Origin: Cokeromyces recurvatus | Taxonomy: Eukaryota; Mucoromycota; Mucoromycetes; Mucorales; Mucoraceae | Reading direction: 5' to 3' | Assembly (NCBI RefSeq): GCF_025118155.1 | Contig: NW_026251421.1 | Span: 1 to 64,000, forward strand | DNA: 64,000 nucleotides | In this document: positions 40,201 through 52,304 of the stretch, piece by piece | How positions within the stretch are numbered: position 1 is the first letter of the stretch | Layout: each line of letters opens with the position of its first letter | The notes under the pieces: model-generated | Seen by the model: the letters and a program-made list of their open reading frames with translations, nothing else | Told to the model about the DNA's origin: nothing | Databases searched by the model: none | Translations under genes and position numbers: made by a program

Positions 40201-42822
40201 TCACGCATGGATGGTTCATCGATGGTTGCGTCTTTACGCTTGAATGGGCTCAGACGCTGATTATTATTTTTCGAAGCAAATAAAAACAAGTCCAAGATGT
40301 TGTGAGCTGACATAATGTCGCGATTCCACACAATATTACAAGTGTTTTATTGACACTGTAATAGTGTGTGTACTCTTCGCTTTGATTTTTTGGTCACCAT
40401 ATTCTTGACATTTCTGATCTTGCACTTGTTGCAGATTTGGCTAGTAAGGTATTCATCAACCATTACTACTTCTAACTTCTGCCCACAATACCTCTTCAAC
40501 GATTTTGTAACAGTTCTGACCGGCGACGACTTGTTGTCTTGTGAATTAGTATTAAACACACCATCGCCCAAAGCAATGATCGTTTTTACTGGCCTTTCTT
40601 TATGGTCGGTCGGGGTGGGTGGATAGAATTTGCTTACATTATTAATAATTGACTTTACACCAGTAGATAACTTCTGATGATATTTGCTGCTGTTATAGAC
40701 GAACCTCTTGCAAATCTCATGCACACCTTTTTGTTTCTTCACGTAACATTGGAATTTCAGCTTGGACTTCCTATAAAATTTCTCTTTTGTAAGTGAACAA
40801 GGAAAGTATTATAGTGTCTAAACACTTACCAGTTATTCTCGTTATAATACTTTTTAATATCGTCATATAACGCAAGTTTTTTTTTTTTTTTTGCATGCTT
40901 TAATAAAATCTTTTATATTCAATGTCTTCAATGAGCTCAGGTTTGATATTTTCGAGTATTCAGCCATGTGTTGCTTCTGATGCTGATTTCGTATAAACGT
41001 TGCATCATTATAATCACATAAATGGTAATATTCGTCTAAGCTGGTTGTCCTTTGTCTTCCAAATTTATCTATGGCGATGAAGATTGTATTGACACCAGGG
41101 TCTACTCCCCAGACAGTATAGCCGTTTTCAATATCTTCAAGAAAGTTGGCTGGTTGTTTTTCTACGGAAACTTCTTTTTTTTTCCTTTACCATTCGAGAA
41201 AAAAGAAAAAAAATAGAATACCCATCAGTAAGCACGACGTTTCTATACATTAATTAATTAATTAAATTAAACCAAACCAATACTTTTATATTTCAATACA
41301 ACTGAAGAATTGACTTACTCGAACTGCTTTCTTCCTAGTAAAAGACTCTCTTCGAGAGCAAAATCCCAGTTTGAAAAAGTCAAAAAGCTTGTAGTAGAAA
41401 TCTGATAGATCCGATTCGGTTTTAGTACTTTTTGGGTAATTTTCAATATTAGATTTCTTCACTAGTCGCCAAAAAGCTGTGGCATCTATTATTTGGACTG
41501 ACTTTGTTTCAAATGAATAGATCGGTAATAGAGTGAAAAACCGGTAGCCATGCTTATCCGTATATTTTTCAGACGTGAATGTTCCATCAGCAATTCTTGA
41601 CTTGACACTTGTGACAAACGTTTCCAGAGCAAGTAAATGAGGCTTGACTTTGGATAATTTCCGCCCAAGGATAAGTGGAACATTTGAATTAATGCTTTAC
41701 AAGACTTGTTCTTGCAAAGATTTGAAGCTTCGTCTATTGAGTATTGAAGTAAACGTTAGTTCTTTTAACTTCCTATAAATGTAGGACTTGGAGGCAACAG
41801 TGACTGGTTTTTCTTCCATCATGTACACCTTTTCACTTATTTTTTTGCTGAAGGTAAAAAAGCCATTTAAAGAATTGATGTGGTTGAGAGTATAGATCTT
41901 CTGAGTTACAGCTTAATGCTTGATAGCCAGACCATAACGACTCCATCTTTTGTATAATCTCTTTAAAATGTTGTTTTTTTTTCGACAGATGACGGCTATA
42001 CAAATTTCTGCTTCTGCTTCAGCTTTAGCGAATAGATATAGTTGGCTAGGGATTTTCTGTCGTTAACAGATAAGCCCTTGCAAAAAAAAATGTAGAGTCT
42101 TTATCGGACAAGGATTCCATAAATAAGCGAATTGTTCTCCTTTTGTGGTTCTCACATACGTGGTTGCGTATGAGCACATCGTATTGTTTACATACAATGG
42201 ATAAAAGAGAAAAACATCCAACACTCTTGAGGGATTGTAGCATTGTGTCATTAATTTCACATTCATTGCAAAATATAACTGGGAGGCTATTTGCCCTTAC
42301 CAGTGACGACGGTAAAGATGGAGTAGACATCATTCTGACTCATAATAGGAACTTCTTCATCCTTCGTTAAGAGCTTCAAAAAAGATAGTTGATAAACAAC
42401 GATTCTACCCACATCACTTTTGTTGTGTGTGCCGTGATGAGAGATATTTGATTAATGAGCTTAGCGTCTATACAGATATTTTTCAAGGAGCATTTGATCA
42501 CGAAGATATCTTTTTCCTCGTCTGGGCTTTGCGTTGGTTCTTTTTGATTTTTTAGGGGGCATGCATTGCTGTTTACTCTTATATGGGTGGTTGAGCCGCA
42601 TTTACACTGTTTTAATTTATGTCTTACTGTATCCGTTTCTTCCATTGTATTGCTTGCTGTTTCCATTCTAAAATTGATCAAGGCACGCTTTTTTCTTTTT
42701 TTTTTTTGTATCTTCTTTGAAATATGAGGTAAATTACTAGAAGAAGAACTTGTAGAAGCAAGTGGCGTCAAAGCAAGTGAAGTTGAAACAAACGTCGTCA
42801 AAGTAGATGTATCATGATCCAC
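40201..42822 (-). pseudogene. Fanzor-type (eukaryotic TnpB/OrfB-like) nuclease, decayed
   Basis: A minus-strand remnant of an RNA-guided-nuclease-family gene. The RuvC-I motif is clear (VWGVDPGVNTIF, around 41080-41115). Downstream are IIALGDGVF (~40555-40580), a zinc-ribbon half VDEYLTSQICNKC (~40415-40455), and the final NTCNIVWNRD...AHNIL with the RuvC-III Asp (~40295-40345). The N-terminal part has a Cys-rich segment (CKCGSTTHIRVNSNACPL, ~42560-42610). At least one spliceosomal intron (40771-40829) splits NEN-NWKSK. Lesions: in-frame stops at 40347-40349 (inside the zinc ribbon), 41697-41699 and 41913-41915, and frameshifts near 41175-41183, 42051 and 42378-42383. No functional protein can be made as read. 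Confidence 0.82.
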
Positions 42823-43007
42823 ATCTTAAAAAAAAAAGGCACATACTCTCTCGCTGTGTATGTTTTGGATACTTACTCGCTAAATCCTTCTTTCCTTTTG
42901 ATATTGTTAAATCGTTAATTGGATTATTTTCACGCTTTTGCTTCATTATATACTATAGAATCTTGAAGAAAAAAGAAATGTTGTTAAAGTGTTTGAAGAA
43001 GTTTTTT

Positions 43008-43061
43008 TTATTTTATCCGAAAAAGGTAAGCAAATCATCTGATAAGCAATTTTAATTCGTC
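43008..43061 (-). repeat. Right terminal inverted repeat
   Basis: Reverse complement of the left repeat with about three mismatches: AATTTTAATTCGTC at the outer end, and GGTAAGCAAATCATCTG inside. It lies about 190 bp upstream of the nuclease remnant's 5' end and about 140 bp before the EF2 start. Confidence 0.85.
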
Positions 43062-43200
43062 CAAAAAACGTCGTCTGAATTCAAAGTGTTAATAAAGTAA
43101 AAATCTTCTATTTTAAACTCCGACCTTTTTTTCGTAGAAGTACATCAATTACGATTAGTGGCAAGCTATTAAATCTTTCCCTTCACTCTAACAATCGAAA

Positions 43201-45986
43201 ATGGGTAATATATTTGAATCATATTTAGTGAGGGGGAGAAGCGATCCATCCATCCATCTATTTAATATGGAGGAAAGAGACGATAGATGAATATACATTT
43301 ACTAACAATTATTTTTTCTTTTTACAATCTATTCTTCATTTTAATTGAATTAATTTAGTTGTAAGTAGATTTCACCATTAATCAATTTTAAAAAACAATC
43401 ATGACAATGTATCAATTCGATTAAATTAATTTCTTTTTTTTTTGTTACAATTATTAGAATTTCACTATTGAAGAAATCCGTGGTTTGATGGACAAGGTTA
43501 CCAATGTCCGTAACATGTCCGTCATTGCTCACGTCGATCACGGTAAGTCTACCTTATCTGATTCCTTGGTCTCCAAGGCCGGTATTATTTCTTCCGGTCG
43601 TGCTGGTGAAGCTCGTTTCATGGATACCCGTAAGGATGAACAAGAACGTGGTATTACTATCAAGTCTACCGCTATCTCCATGTATTTCCAATTGGAAAAT
43701 GAAGAAGACATCAAGGAAATTAAGGGTCAAAAGACTGATGGTTCCGCTTTCTTGATTAACTTGATCGATTCTCCTGGTCACGTCGATTTCTCTTCTGAAG
43801 TTACTGCCGCTCTTCGTGTTACTGATGGTGCCCTTGTTGTCGTTGACTGTATTGATGGTGTCTGTGTCCAAACTGAAACTGTCTTGCGTCAAGCTTTGAC
43901 TGAACGTATCAAGCCTGTTATCTGTCTCAACAAGGTTGATCGTGCTCTTCTCGAACTTCAATTGGACAAGGAAGAACTTTACAACTCTTTCGCTCGTACT
44001 ATTGAATCCGTTAACGTCATCATCTCTACCTACGTTGATGAAGCTCTTGGTGACTGTCAAGTCTACCCTGAAAAGGGTACCGTTGCTTTCGCCTCTGGTC
44101 TTCACGGTTGGGGTTTCACTCTTCGTCAATTCGCTATCCGTTATGCCAAGAAGTTTGGTGTTGATAAGGAGAAGATGATGAACAAGCTCTGGGGTGAAAA
44201 CTACTTCAACCCTAAGACTAAGAAGTGGACTACTAAGAGCACTGATGCTAGTGGTAACCAACTCGAACGTGCTTTCAACATGTTCGTCTTGGACCCTATC
44301 TACCGTCTCTTTGATTCTATTATGAACTTCAAGAAGGATCAAACTAAGGTTCTTTTGGAAAAGTTGGAAATCAGTCTTGCTAGTGATGAAAAGGATTTGG
44401 AAGGTAAGGCCCTTCTTAAGGTTGTTATGCGTAAGTTCTTGCCTTGTGGTGATGCTCTTTTGGAAATGATCTGTATCCACCTTCCTTCTCCTGTCACCTC
44501 TCAAGCTTACCGTTACCAACAATTGTATGAAGGTCCTGCTGATGACGAATGTGCCGTCGGTATCCGTAACTGTGACCCCAACGGTCCCCTTATGCTTTAC
44601 GTCTCTAAGATGGTTCCTACCTCTGATAAGGGTCGTTTCTATGCCTTCGGTCGTGTCTTCTCTGGTACCGTCCGTGCTGGTTTGAAGGTCCGTATCCAAG
44701 GTCCTAACTATGTTCCTGGTTCCAAGACTGATCTTGCTGTTAAGTCCATCCAACGTACTGTTCTTATGATGGGTCGTAACGTTGAAGCTATTGAAGACTG
44801 TCCTGCCGGTAACATTATCGGTCTTGTTGGTGTTGATCAATTCTTGGTTAAGTCTGGTACTATCACCACTTCTGAAGTCGCTCACAACATGAAGGTCATG
44901 AAGTTCTCTGTCTCCCCTGTCGTCCAAGTTGCTGTCGATGTTAAGAATGCCAATGATCTTCCTAAGCTTGTTGAAGGTCTTAAGCGTCTTGCCAAGTCTG
45001 ATCCTTGTGTCTTGACTTACACTTCTGACTCTGGTGAACACATCGTTGCTGGTGCTGGTGAACTTCACCTTGAAATTTGTTTGAAGGATCTTGAAGAAGA
45101 TCACGCTCAAGTTCCTCTCAAGACTGGTGACCCTGTTGTCCAATACCGTGAAACTGTTACTGCTGAATCCAGCATTGACTGTCTTTCCAAGTCTCCTAAC
45201 AAGCACAACCGTATCTACATGCGTGCTTTGCCCTTGAACGAAGAACTCGCTGATGAAATCGAAGCTGGTAAGATTTCTGCCAAGGACGATTTCAAGGCTC
45301 GTGCTCGTATTCTTGCCGACAAGTACGAATGGGATGTCTCTGAAGCTCGTAAGATTTGGTGTTTCGGTCCTGATGGTACTGGTCCCAACGTCATGGTTGA
45401 TATTACCAAGCAAGTCCAATACCTTGGTGAAATCAAGGATTCTTGTGTTGCTGCCTTCCAATGGGCTACTAAGGAAGGTCCTATTGCTGATGAAAACCTC
45501 CGTGGTTGTCGTTTCAACATTCTTGATGTCACTCTTCACGCTGATGCTATCCATCGTGGTGGTGGTCAAATCATTCCTACCTGTCGTCGTGTCGTCTACG
45601 CCTCTGTCTTGACTGCCTCTCCTGGTATTCAAGAACCTGTCTACTTGGTCGAAATCCAATGTCCTGACTCTGCTATTGGTGGTATCTACTCTTGTCTTAA
45701 CAGACGTCGTGGTCAAGTCTTCTCTGAAGAACAAAAGCCTGGTACCCCCATGATGAACGTCAAGGCTTACTTGCCTGTTAACGAATCCTTCGGTTTCACC
45801 GCTGATCTTCGTGCTGCCACTGGTGGTCAAGCCTTCCCTCAAGCTGTCTTCGATCACTGGCAACTTATGTCCGGTGACCCATTGGAACCCGGAAACAAGG
45901 TCTACGATATCATTCGTGCTGTTCGTAAGAGAAAGGGTCTTACTGAAGATATTCCTGGTCTTGATAAGTACTATGATAAGCTTTAA
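43201..45986 (+). CDS. Translation elongation factor 2 (eEF2)
   Basis: GTPase driving ribosomal translocation; 844 residues. Main exon 43458-45986. The first exon is ATGG (43201-43204). A 2-nt exon TT (43359-43360) between consensus AG and GTAAGT is inferred because it restores the conserved start [14 protein letters not shown] motifs: [17 protein letters not shown] (site of the regulatory phospho-Thr), DSPGHVDF and NKVD. The diphthamide His lies in [16 protein letters not shown]. Codon use is strongly biased (GGT, GTC, AAG, CTT), unlike neighbours, fitting very high expression. An alternative first exon through a GTGAGG donor would give MGNIFESYL, which is not family-like. AATAAA-type signals follow the stop. 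Confidence 0.97.
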
Positions 45987-46194
45987 ATTTGACAAAATGC
46001 TTTTTTAATTTTTGTATAATAAATTTCATTAAATAAAAAACATACGCAGACGGGCATTGTTTTTAAGTTAAATATCATGATGACAATTAGTTATTTATTC
46101 ATGTGCTCAACCTTTTCTTTAAAAAAAAAAATAAAAAAAAAAAGAATTACAAAATTTATGCAGTACATGATTTTTTTTTTTGATCTTTTTCCCA

Positions 46195-46679
46195 ATGAAA
46201 ATCATATTTTTATTATCACTGATTATTTCATCTACTTTTGCGTACAAGACCATTATTGATGTATTATCAGAAGATGCGAAATTCTCTATGCTCATTGGTC
46301 ATTTACAACGTACACGACTGATTCCCTTTATAAATAGTTTAGAAGCAGGCACCTTTTTTGCACCTGACAATTTAGCTTTTTCAAAATACAAAGGCGATGT
46401 GACTAAAGATAGTTTATTATATCATCTATTATCACAACCGTATACGACCTCCTCTTTTAAAGATGGACAAGTTTTAGAATCAGTCTTTGTTCGACAAGGT
46501 TATCTAGAGACAGGTCAAATGCTCAAAGTGACTCAATCATTCCAAACTTTCTATTATGTGAATGAAGCAAGAATTAAAGAAAAAGATGTTTTTGTAAATA
46601 AAAATACAACCTTACATGTCATTGATGGTGTATTGGAATCACCCAAAATTTTATGTAAGTATATGTTTGTTTGTTTGTT

Positions 46680-46726
<47 letters not shown>

Positions 46727-48883
46727 GGTGGGGGAAAGTAATTCAGATTTTTATAGTAAAAATGGGACGAGTAACATTTGGATTGTTAATTAGCCCATGT
46801 TATACAGCAACATGATTACAAGTTGTTTGACTTGATGAAGAAATGTAAGATCGATTTACTATTGGAACATCAACAACCTTTTACAGCATTTGTATCTGCA
46901 AAGTATTTGTTAGATAAATTTAAAAAGATTGAACAAAAATATCTGATTTCCAAGCATGGCATCCATGATTTAGAACAGATCATTAAATATGTTATCATTC
47001 CAAAACCAATTTATCTATATAATCATACAGTGGGCGATATTACATGTAATTATTAAATGATTATTTTTATTATGAAAAAAAAAAGAAGTTCTAATAACGT
47101 TTTCCCTTTCCTCCTTCTCTCTCTTTCTCTCAATATATATATGATAATAGATACAGCTGAATCAGGTGACGATATTAAAGTTCATGTCAATACAAATGGA
47201 CAAATTACTGTTAATGGTCATAGAGTAATTGAAAAGGATATTTTAGCAGCCAATGGTATGATGACAGATTTATTTTTGTTTTTATCGTTATTCAGAAAAT
47301 GATATTAATAAGCTAATACAGGTGTAGTGCATGTCTTGGATGACTTACCTTTTAGACCTAACTCTATTGTATTTGATTCAAGAAAGTACCTTATTGGGCT
47401 TAATGCTACAAAGTTTGTTTCTCTTATAGATAAATTTGGATTAAGCCACTTTTTAAATAATCAAACTAGTAATATTACAATTTTGGCTCCTACGAATGAA
47501 GTAATTGATGAAGACGATATTCCAAACAATCAAAAGAAACAATGGTTAAGTTATCATCTTCTTCAGGGTAGTTGGGAACCCTCAAAATTGACAGATGGCA
47601 CTTTATTGAAAACCGAATTTAATTCATCTTTACTTAATAATGAATCACAAAGATTAGTAGTTAGACTTGATAAAAACGGCCAAAGTCCCTTTATTCGTTT
47701 TGGAGATCATTCAAATGTAATTGGGCATCATAGTAAGGATCTATTAAATAATACAAAATACAGACATTTTTTTTTTTTTTTTTTAATTGAAACTTCTACT
47801 ATTGAAGTACCAATTGTAGATAATATGATCTATCGTATATCAGATCCCCTTTCACTTCCAACCGATATCTTTTCGAGTCTCGTTCTTGATCTTGAGCTTT
47901 CAACATTTATATCCGTTTTATATGTTTCTGGAACAGTAGAGGAAATCAAGCAAACAAAGGCAATGACTTTATTTGCCCCTACAAATGAAGCCTTCAAGTC
48001 ACTTGGACTTGTCTCTCGTTATCTTATTCATCCAACAGGACATGATGATCTTCGACATATTCTTCGATATCATCTTGCTACTCGTCCTCTTTATTATCAA
48101 GATATGATAGGGCAGCTTACATTTAACGTTACGACTCTTGCTAATCAATCTTTAACTATTCACAATCAAGGAAATGACATTTGGATTGGTACAAAGGGAC
48201 GTGTTCAGAAATCAGATTTAATTGTATCAAACGGTGTTGTACACAAGTTAGATCATGTACAGATTCCAAATAATATTCATATAGCATATCGCAATTTATT
48301 ACGTGGTATTCGAGCAAATACGATGCTTAATATCCTAAAGAATACAAACCTTTTAAACGTTTCAGATTGTATCATCTTGGCACCTACTGACAAGGCCTTT
48401 GAAGAGTTGGATATGGAATCTATTTGGAATGATACAAAAAGACTCGAGCGACTTGCTAAACTGCACGTACTACCGTTAACAGCATCAGATCGGGATAGTC
48501 ATGAATACAAGACATTGACACATGATAAGATTGTAATTCGAGAATTAGGGTTTGGAATTAAGATAGTGGGTCCTAAAGGGGAGGCATATAGTCGTTATGC
48601 ACGTGTACTGGATATAGGCAATACAACAGCGGGTGCAGTGTTTGAAATTGACAGTGTTTTATTCCCTGTCGAAAGAGGCCTATTCGGATTACCATGGTTA
48701 TGGTCAGCCATGATTATTTCAGTCATTTGGATTGTAATCTTGGCTGTTTTATTCCTAGGTGGATTTATTGTCTTTAAAAAATGGAAACGAACAAGAGATG
48801 GATATGAAACGATATTAGAAGCTGAGGCAGATGATATTGCTGAAGAAGAAGAAGAAGAACAGCAGCAACAACAACAACAATAA
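46195..48883 (+). CDS. Multi-fasciclin (FAS1) domain type I membrane protein
   Basis: A signal peptide (MKIIFLLSLIISSTFA) is followed by about five FAS1 modules, a membrane helix near the end (WSAMIISVIWIVILAVLF) and an acidic, Gln-rich cytoplasmic tail. FAS1 marks recur: TFFAPDNLAF, NGVVHVLDD, ITILAPTNEV, MTLFAPTNEAF, SNGVVHKLD and CIILAPTDKAF. Exons: 46195 to about 46654, 46808-47045, 47151-47255 and 47322-48883. The first junction is uncertain in phase and its intron contains a 45-nt T run. A further in-frame 75-nt intron (47733-47807) is likely within the last exon. FAS1 proteins mediate cell-surface adhesion; the arrangement resembles yeast vacuolar/surface FAS1 proteins. Around 780 residues. 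Confidence 0.85.
46681..46725. repeat. T homopolymer (45 nt) in FAS1 gene intron
   Basis: The longest homopolymer in the window, in the first intron of the fasciclin gene, followed by a G-rich patch. Confidence 0.9.
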
Positions 48884-49559
48884 CATCATCATTAAACTAA
48901 CCATGAGGACTGTCATAGGATACTGATTATGTATGAAAGAAATAAAACGAAGCATTTTATATACATATACATATATACATTTTTGAGAACTTCCAATTCA
49001 TCTTCAATCTACAATTGGGGGTAAACTACTTATTAGCATAAAAAGGAAAGAAAGCGATCATAGATAATTATGCATATCTATTTCTTTTTTCTTATAAACC
49101 TAAGCTTAAAAGAGAAAAACTGAAAAAAAAAATCTTGTATATTCATATATGCTATTTGTCGTTTTTTTTTTCCATGTGCATACATAAGCATGCAAATTTA
49201 CTTACCGTTATTGTAAGCCATTAAGATAATTACTGATGGCATCTTTAACAGACATAAAAAGAAAGAGCATGAGATGAAAGCTCTCCCTTCAAAAAAGCAT
49301 TATACTCGATAGGTATTGAAGAACCATTCTTGTCTTTTATTCTTTCTTTTTTTCTTTCTTTCTTTCTTTCTTTGGAGATTTATTGGCTTGAATATATTAC
49401 TAAACAATCAAAGAGAAAAGAAGTAAGTAGTACAATACAAGTAAACGTGGCAAATATGGATGTAACCTTTTTTTTTTTTTGGTTTCCTCGTGGTAACTGT
49501 AAATTGTTGACATGGAAGAAAATTCAATTTTAAAATGAACCTGATATCGTATATTTATT

Positions 49560-49605
<46 letters not shown>

Positions 49606-49666
49606 AGATACATATTTTTGATTTATTTTTATTTTTATTTTATTATTATTATTATTATAATTCATT
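48884..49666. other. Intergenic region with simple repeats
   Basis: No gene. It contains a (CTTT)n stretch at about 49340-49373 and a 42-nt A homopolymer at 49561-49602, followed by ATT repeats just before the next start. Confidence 0.6.
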
Positions 49667-50005
49667 ATGAATAATCAACAAAGTAAAAATATAACAGACG
49701 AAAATAAAAAACCCTCTTCTTCAGCTACAACCAATACTATCCCTTATTATGGAAGCCGTGTACCTAAACAATCGGTCATTGAAACAGATCGTGCTCTATT
49801 CCAAATGATGGATGCTCTATCTTCCACGGAAAAGAAAGCGATCATCATCAGAGAAGATACTATTATGGATTTAGAACATAATAACACTAAACAGGATGAT
49901 GTCAAGAAACATGGTTTATTATGGAAATTTCGAATTATACTTGGCTCTATGCTTATGTTATTATTTGTAGCTGGTATGTTGATGTGTCAATGGATAAATG
50001 CATAG
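49667..50005 (+). CDS. Small predicted tail-anchored membrane protein
   Basis: A 112-residue intronless frame. The N-terminal ~85 residues are hydrophilic (MNNQQSKNITDENKK..., ALSSTEKKAIIIRED). One strongly hydrophobic helix sits at the C-terminus (IILGSMLMLLFVAGMLMCQW), leaving only a few residues after it: a tail-anchor arrangement. No known family recognised. Reasonable codon use, an upstream promoter-like repeat tract and a 3' AT-rich flank support a real gene. Function unknown. Confidence 0.55.
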   Translation: MNNQQSKNITDENKKPSSSATTNTIPYYGSRVPKQSVIETDRALFQMMDALSSTEKKAIIIREDTIMDLEHNNTKQDDVKKHGLLWKFRIILGSMLMLLFVAGMLMCQWINA

Positions 50006-50258
50006 TGTATTAACTATCCTGACATATATATGTATATGTGTATCTATATCTATAGCAACGGTTATTATTAGTGAATTAACTAAAGATAGGACATAATAAT
50101 AATATACAGTAAATTATTTATTAGGAATTTTTATGTACGAGTGTATATTTATAAATACATATTTAAATATTAATATAGGATAATATTAATCTAAAAAAAA
50201 AAAAAGAAAAGAAGGAAGGTTATATCTAATAATAAAAAATTATATATTATAGTTTAGT

Positions 50259-51493
50259 TTAGTTTAGTTTAGTTTGGTTTAGTTTTTTTTTTGTTGTTGT
50301 TGTTGCTGTTGTTGTTCTTCCAGCTGTAACACGAGAAAGTCTAGACAGAGTAGTAGCAGTAGCAGTAGCAGTAGCAGTAGCAGTAGCAACAGGAGAAGTG
50401 GATTTCACAACAGTCGATGTTGGCGGTATCCTTTTGACAGCTGCATTTTTTGTCACTGAACGAATGCGTTGTTGTGAATTGGTGTTTGTCCTTTTTTTTA
50501 AAGTAGCGATTTCCTGAATCGTATCCTTTAATTGAACTTGCAATACCTTTCGCTGCTCAGCTTCTTCTTTTAATTGGTCTACAAGATATGTTACTGCCTC
50601 TGATTCACGATTAAGCTGATCCATTAAATGCTCCATCTTTTTTTCATAACTTTGTCGTATATCCACTTCTTGTTGAAGACGTTGGTTTAAGACTTGATGT
50701 TGATGATCCATAAGCACCGTCATTTCTTCCATTGTCTTTTCAAAGGCAATGCGCATGGCTTTCTCATGTTCAAGTTGTCTTTCAAGATTGTGAATTCGAT
50801 GATTAAACGTAGTAGTAGTAGTAGTAGGTTGCTCATTGGTAGATAAGAAGACAGAAGTAGATTCGAGAGGAAGTTCTAGGAGTGGACCGTCATTATCCTC
50901 TTCTGTAGCCATGACAATAGTTGGTTGCATATGACGACTGATTTTCATAACCACCATTCTCGAAGATAAAGCAGTATCATCATCATGTTGATAAGGATGT
51001 AAACTAGGACAAACTATGATTTTATTAAATGCACTAATTCATAAGTATATTTATAGTCTATATTCTATATTTACCCTTTTCAGTAGTATAATCAGGAAAT
51101 ACAAAGGAAGAATTATCCCAATCAATTCTATCTTCAATCGTCGTAGAAGGGGCTGATGATATAGAATCAAGATAGTGGTCAAGTAAATCCTCGGTTGAAT
51201 TCGAAGTAAAAGAAAATTCATCAAAGAAACTAAAATCCTTTTCTTTTATCTCATTCACTTGAATCGTTAATGAACGAGGAGGGAATTCGTATTGAAATTG
51301 TTCAGGTGCAAGATTTTGAGTAATTTCAATGATTTCTTGCTATAGTCGTACAACCCAAAAAAAAAAAAGGAAAATATATTGTTACAACACGCCACGTTTT
51401 TATAATTACAATTATTATTATTTATTATTATACCTTTTCGTCTTTTGGAGTCATAAATAAAGTATGATGAAGCATAGTACTATAATTGTTCAT
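50259..51493 (-). CDS. Coiled-coil protein of unknown function
   Basis: Three exons (51434-51493, 51075-51339, 50259-51013) give 359 residues in phase, starting MNNYSTMLHHTLFMTPKDEK. The middle is acidic. Residues ~160-270 form a strong coiled coil (HRIHNLERQLEHEKAMR..., LVDQLKEEAEQRKVLQVQLK). The C-terminus is basic and Thr/Ala-rich, partly from an Ala-Thr run encoded by a TAGCAG-like repeat at ~50350-50390, and ends in Lys/Thr-rich sequence. No catalytic motif is visible; a scaffold or cytoskeletal-associated role is only a guess. The 3' end has an imperfect (TTTAG)n repeat at 50250-50284. Confidence 0.7.
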
Positions 51494-52304
51494 AATAAAT
51501 GAGTGGAATGGGGGAGGAAGGAAAGAGAAAATAAAGAGGAAAGTGTACTTTATATTATTTTTATGTTTAGAATCTGAAGCTCCTTTTTATCCTTTGCTTT
51601 TTTTTTTATGATGATTTTGTTTTGTTTTTGTTTTATTTTTATTTTATAAATAAATTGTAATTCGTTTAAAGAGTTGAATAATCGTATCGCTTGTAATTTA
51701 TGTATAAAAAAGAAAAAAAGAATAAAAAAATAAAAAGAATAAAATACTTTATAAATAAAGAAATTTCGGCTTATGAATATTCTTTATTTGTTGAAAAAGG
51801 TAGTACACATATTATGTTTAACATGTGAATCATATTATAATCACATATGTATACATATTTATATGTTTATATCGATCGACTTGATAAATCATGACTGTTA
51901 AAGTGTATAAATAAATATAAGGCATTCAAACGAAGATGAACCTATTTATACATATAGTGTTATATATAGGTTAAAAGAAAAAGAAATTATTTCAGTAGTG
52001 TATATAGATGGACTTTTTTTATCTTTCTTTCTTTTTCAATGACAAACTAAACACGGACCCTCTCTTTCTTTCTTTCGTGTTTGTTTGTGTTTTGTTGTAC
52101 ATTAACTTTATAATGAATAGGGTTTTAATTATATTATTGGTAACAACAATAACAAGCTATTTTATTACTTTTATATATATACATATACATATACATATAC
52201 ATACACATATTTATATATTACATATATGGTATTATATTATGGATAAAGGGAAATAATTCAATGGGCAATAATAGGAAAGGGGAGTGGGTATACGAAAGAA
52301 GTGA
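51494..52304. other. Intergenic region
   Basis: AT-rich with an (ATACAT)n microsatellite around 52175-52210. A short hydrophobic frame at 52008-52256 overlaps this repeat and is not credible as a gene. Confidence 0.55.

Larger units (their letters stand above)
39955..43061. mobile_element. TIR-bounded DNA element carrying a Fanzor pseudogene
   Basis: A 3.1-kb segment is bounded by inverted repeats at 39955-40008 and 43008-43061. The outer motif is GACGAATTAAAATT, and the inner 27 bases (starting CAGATGATTTGC) match perfectly; overall there are about three mismatches in 54. The only recognisable coding content is a minus-strand Fanzor-type nuclease remnant, with no separate transposase. The interior is somewhat richer in G+C than the flanks. 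Fanzor genes are known passengers of many eukaryotic DNA transposons. The target-site duplication and exact outermost base could not be fixed. Confidence 0.8.

Noticed and set aside
43554..45995. 813-codon open frame antisense to EF2
   Set aside because: A by-product of EF2's extreme codon bias: third positions avoid bases that would create antisense stops. The sense frame is an unmistakable EF2, and the antisense product has no family resemblance.
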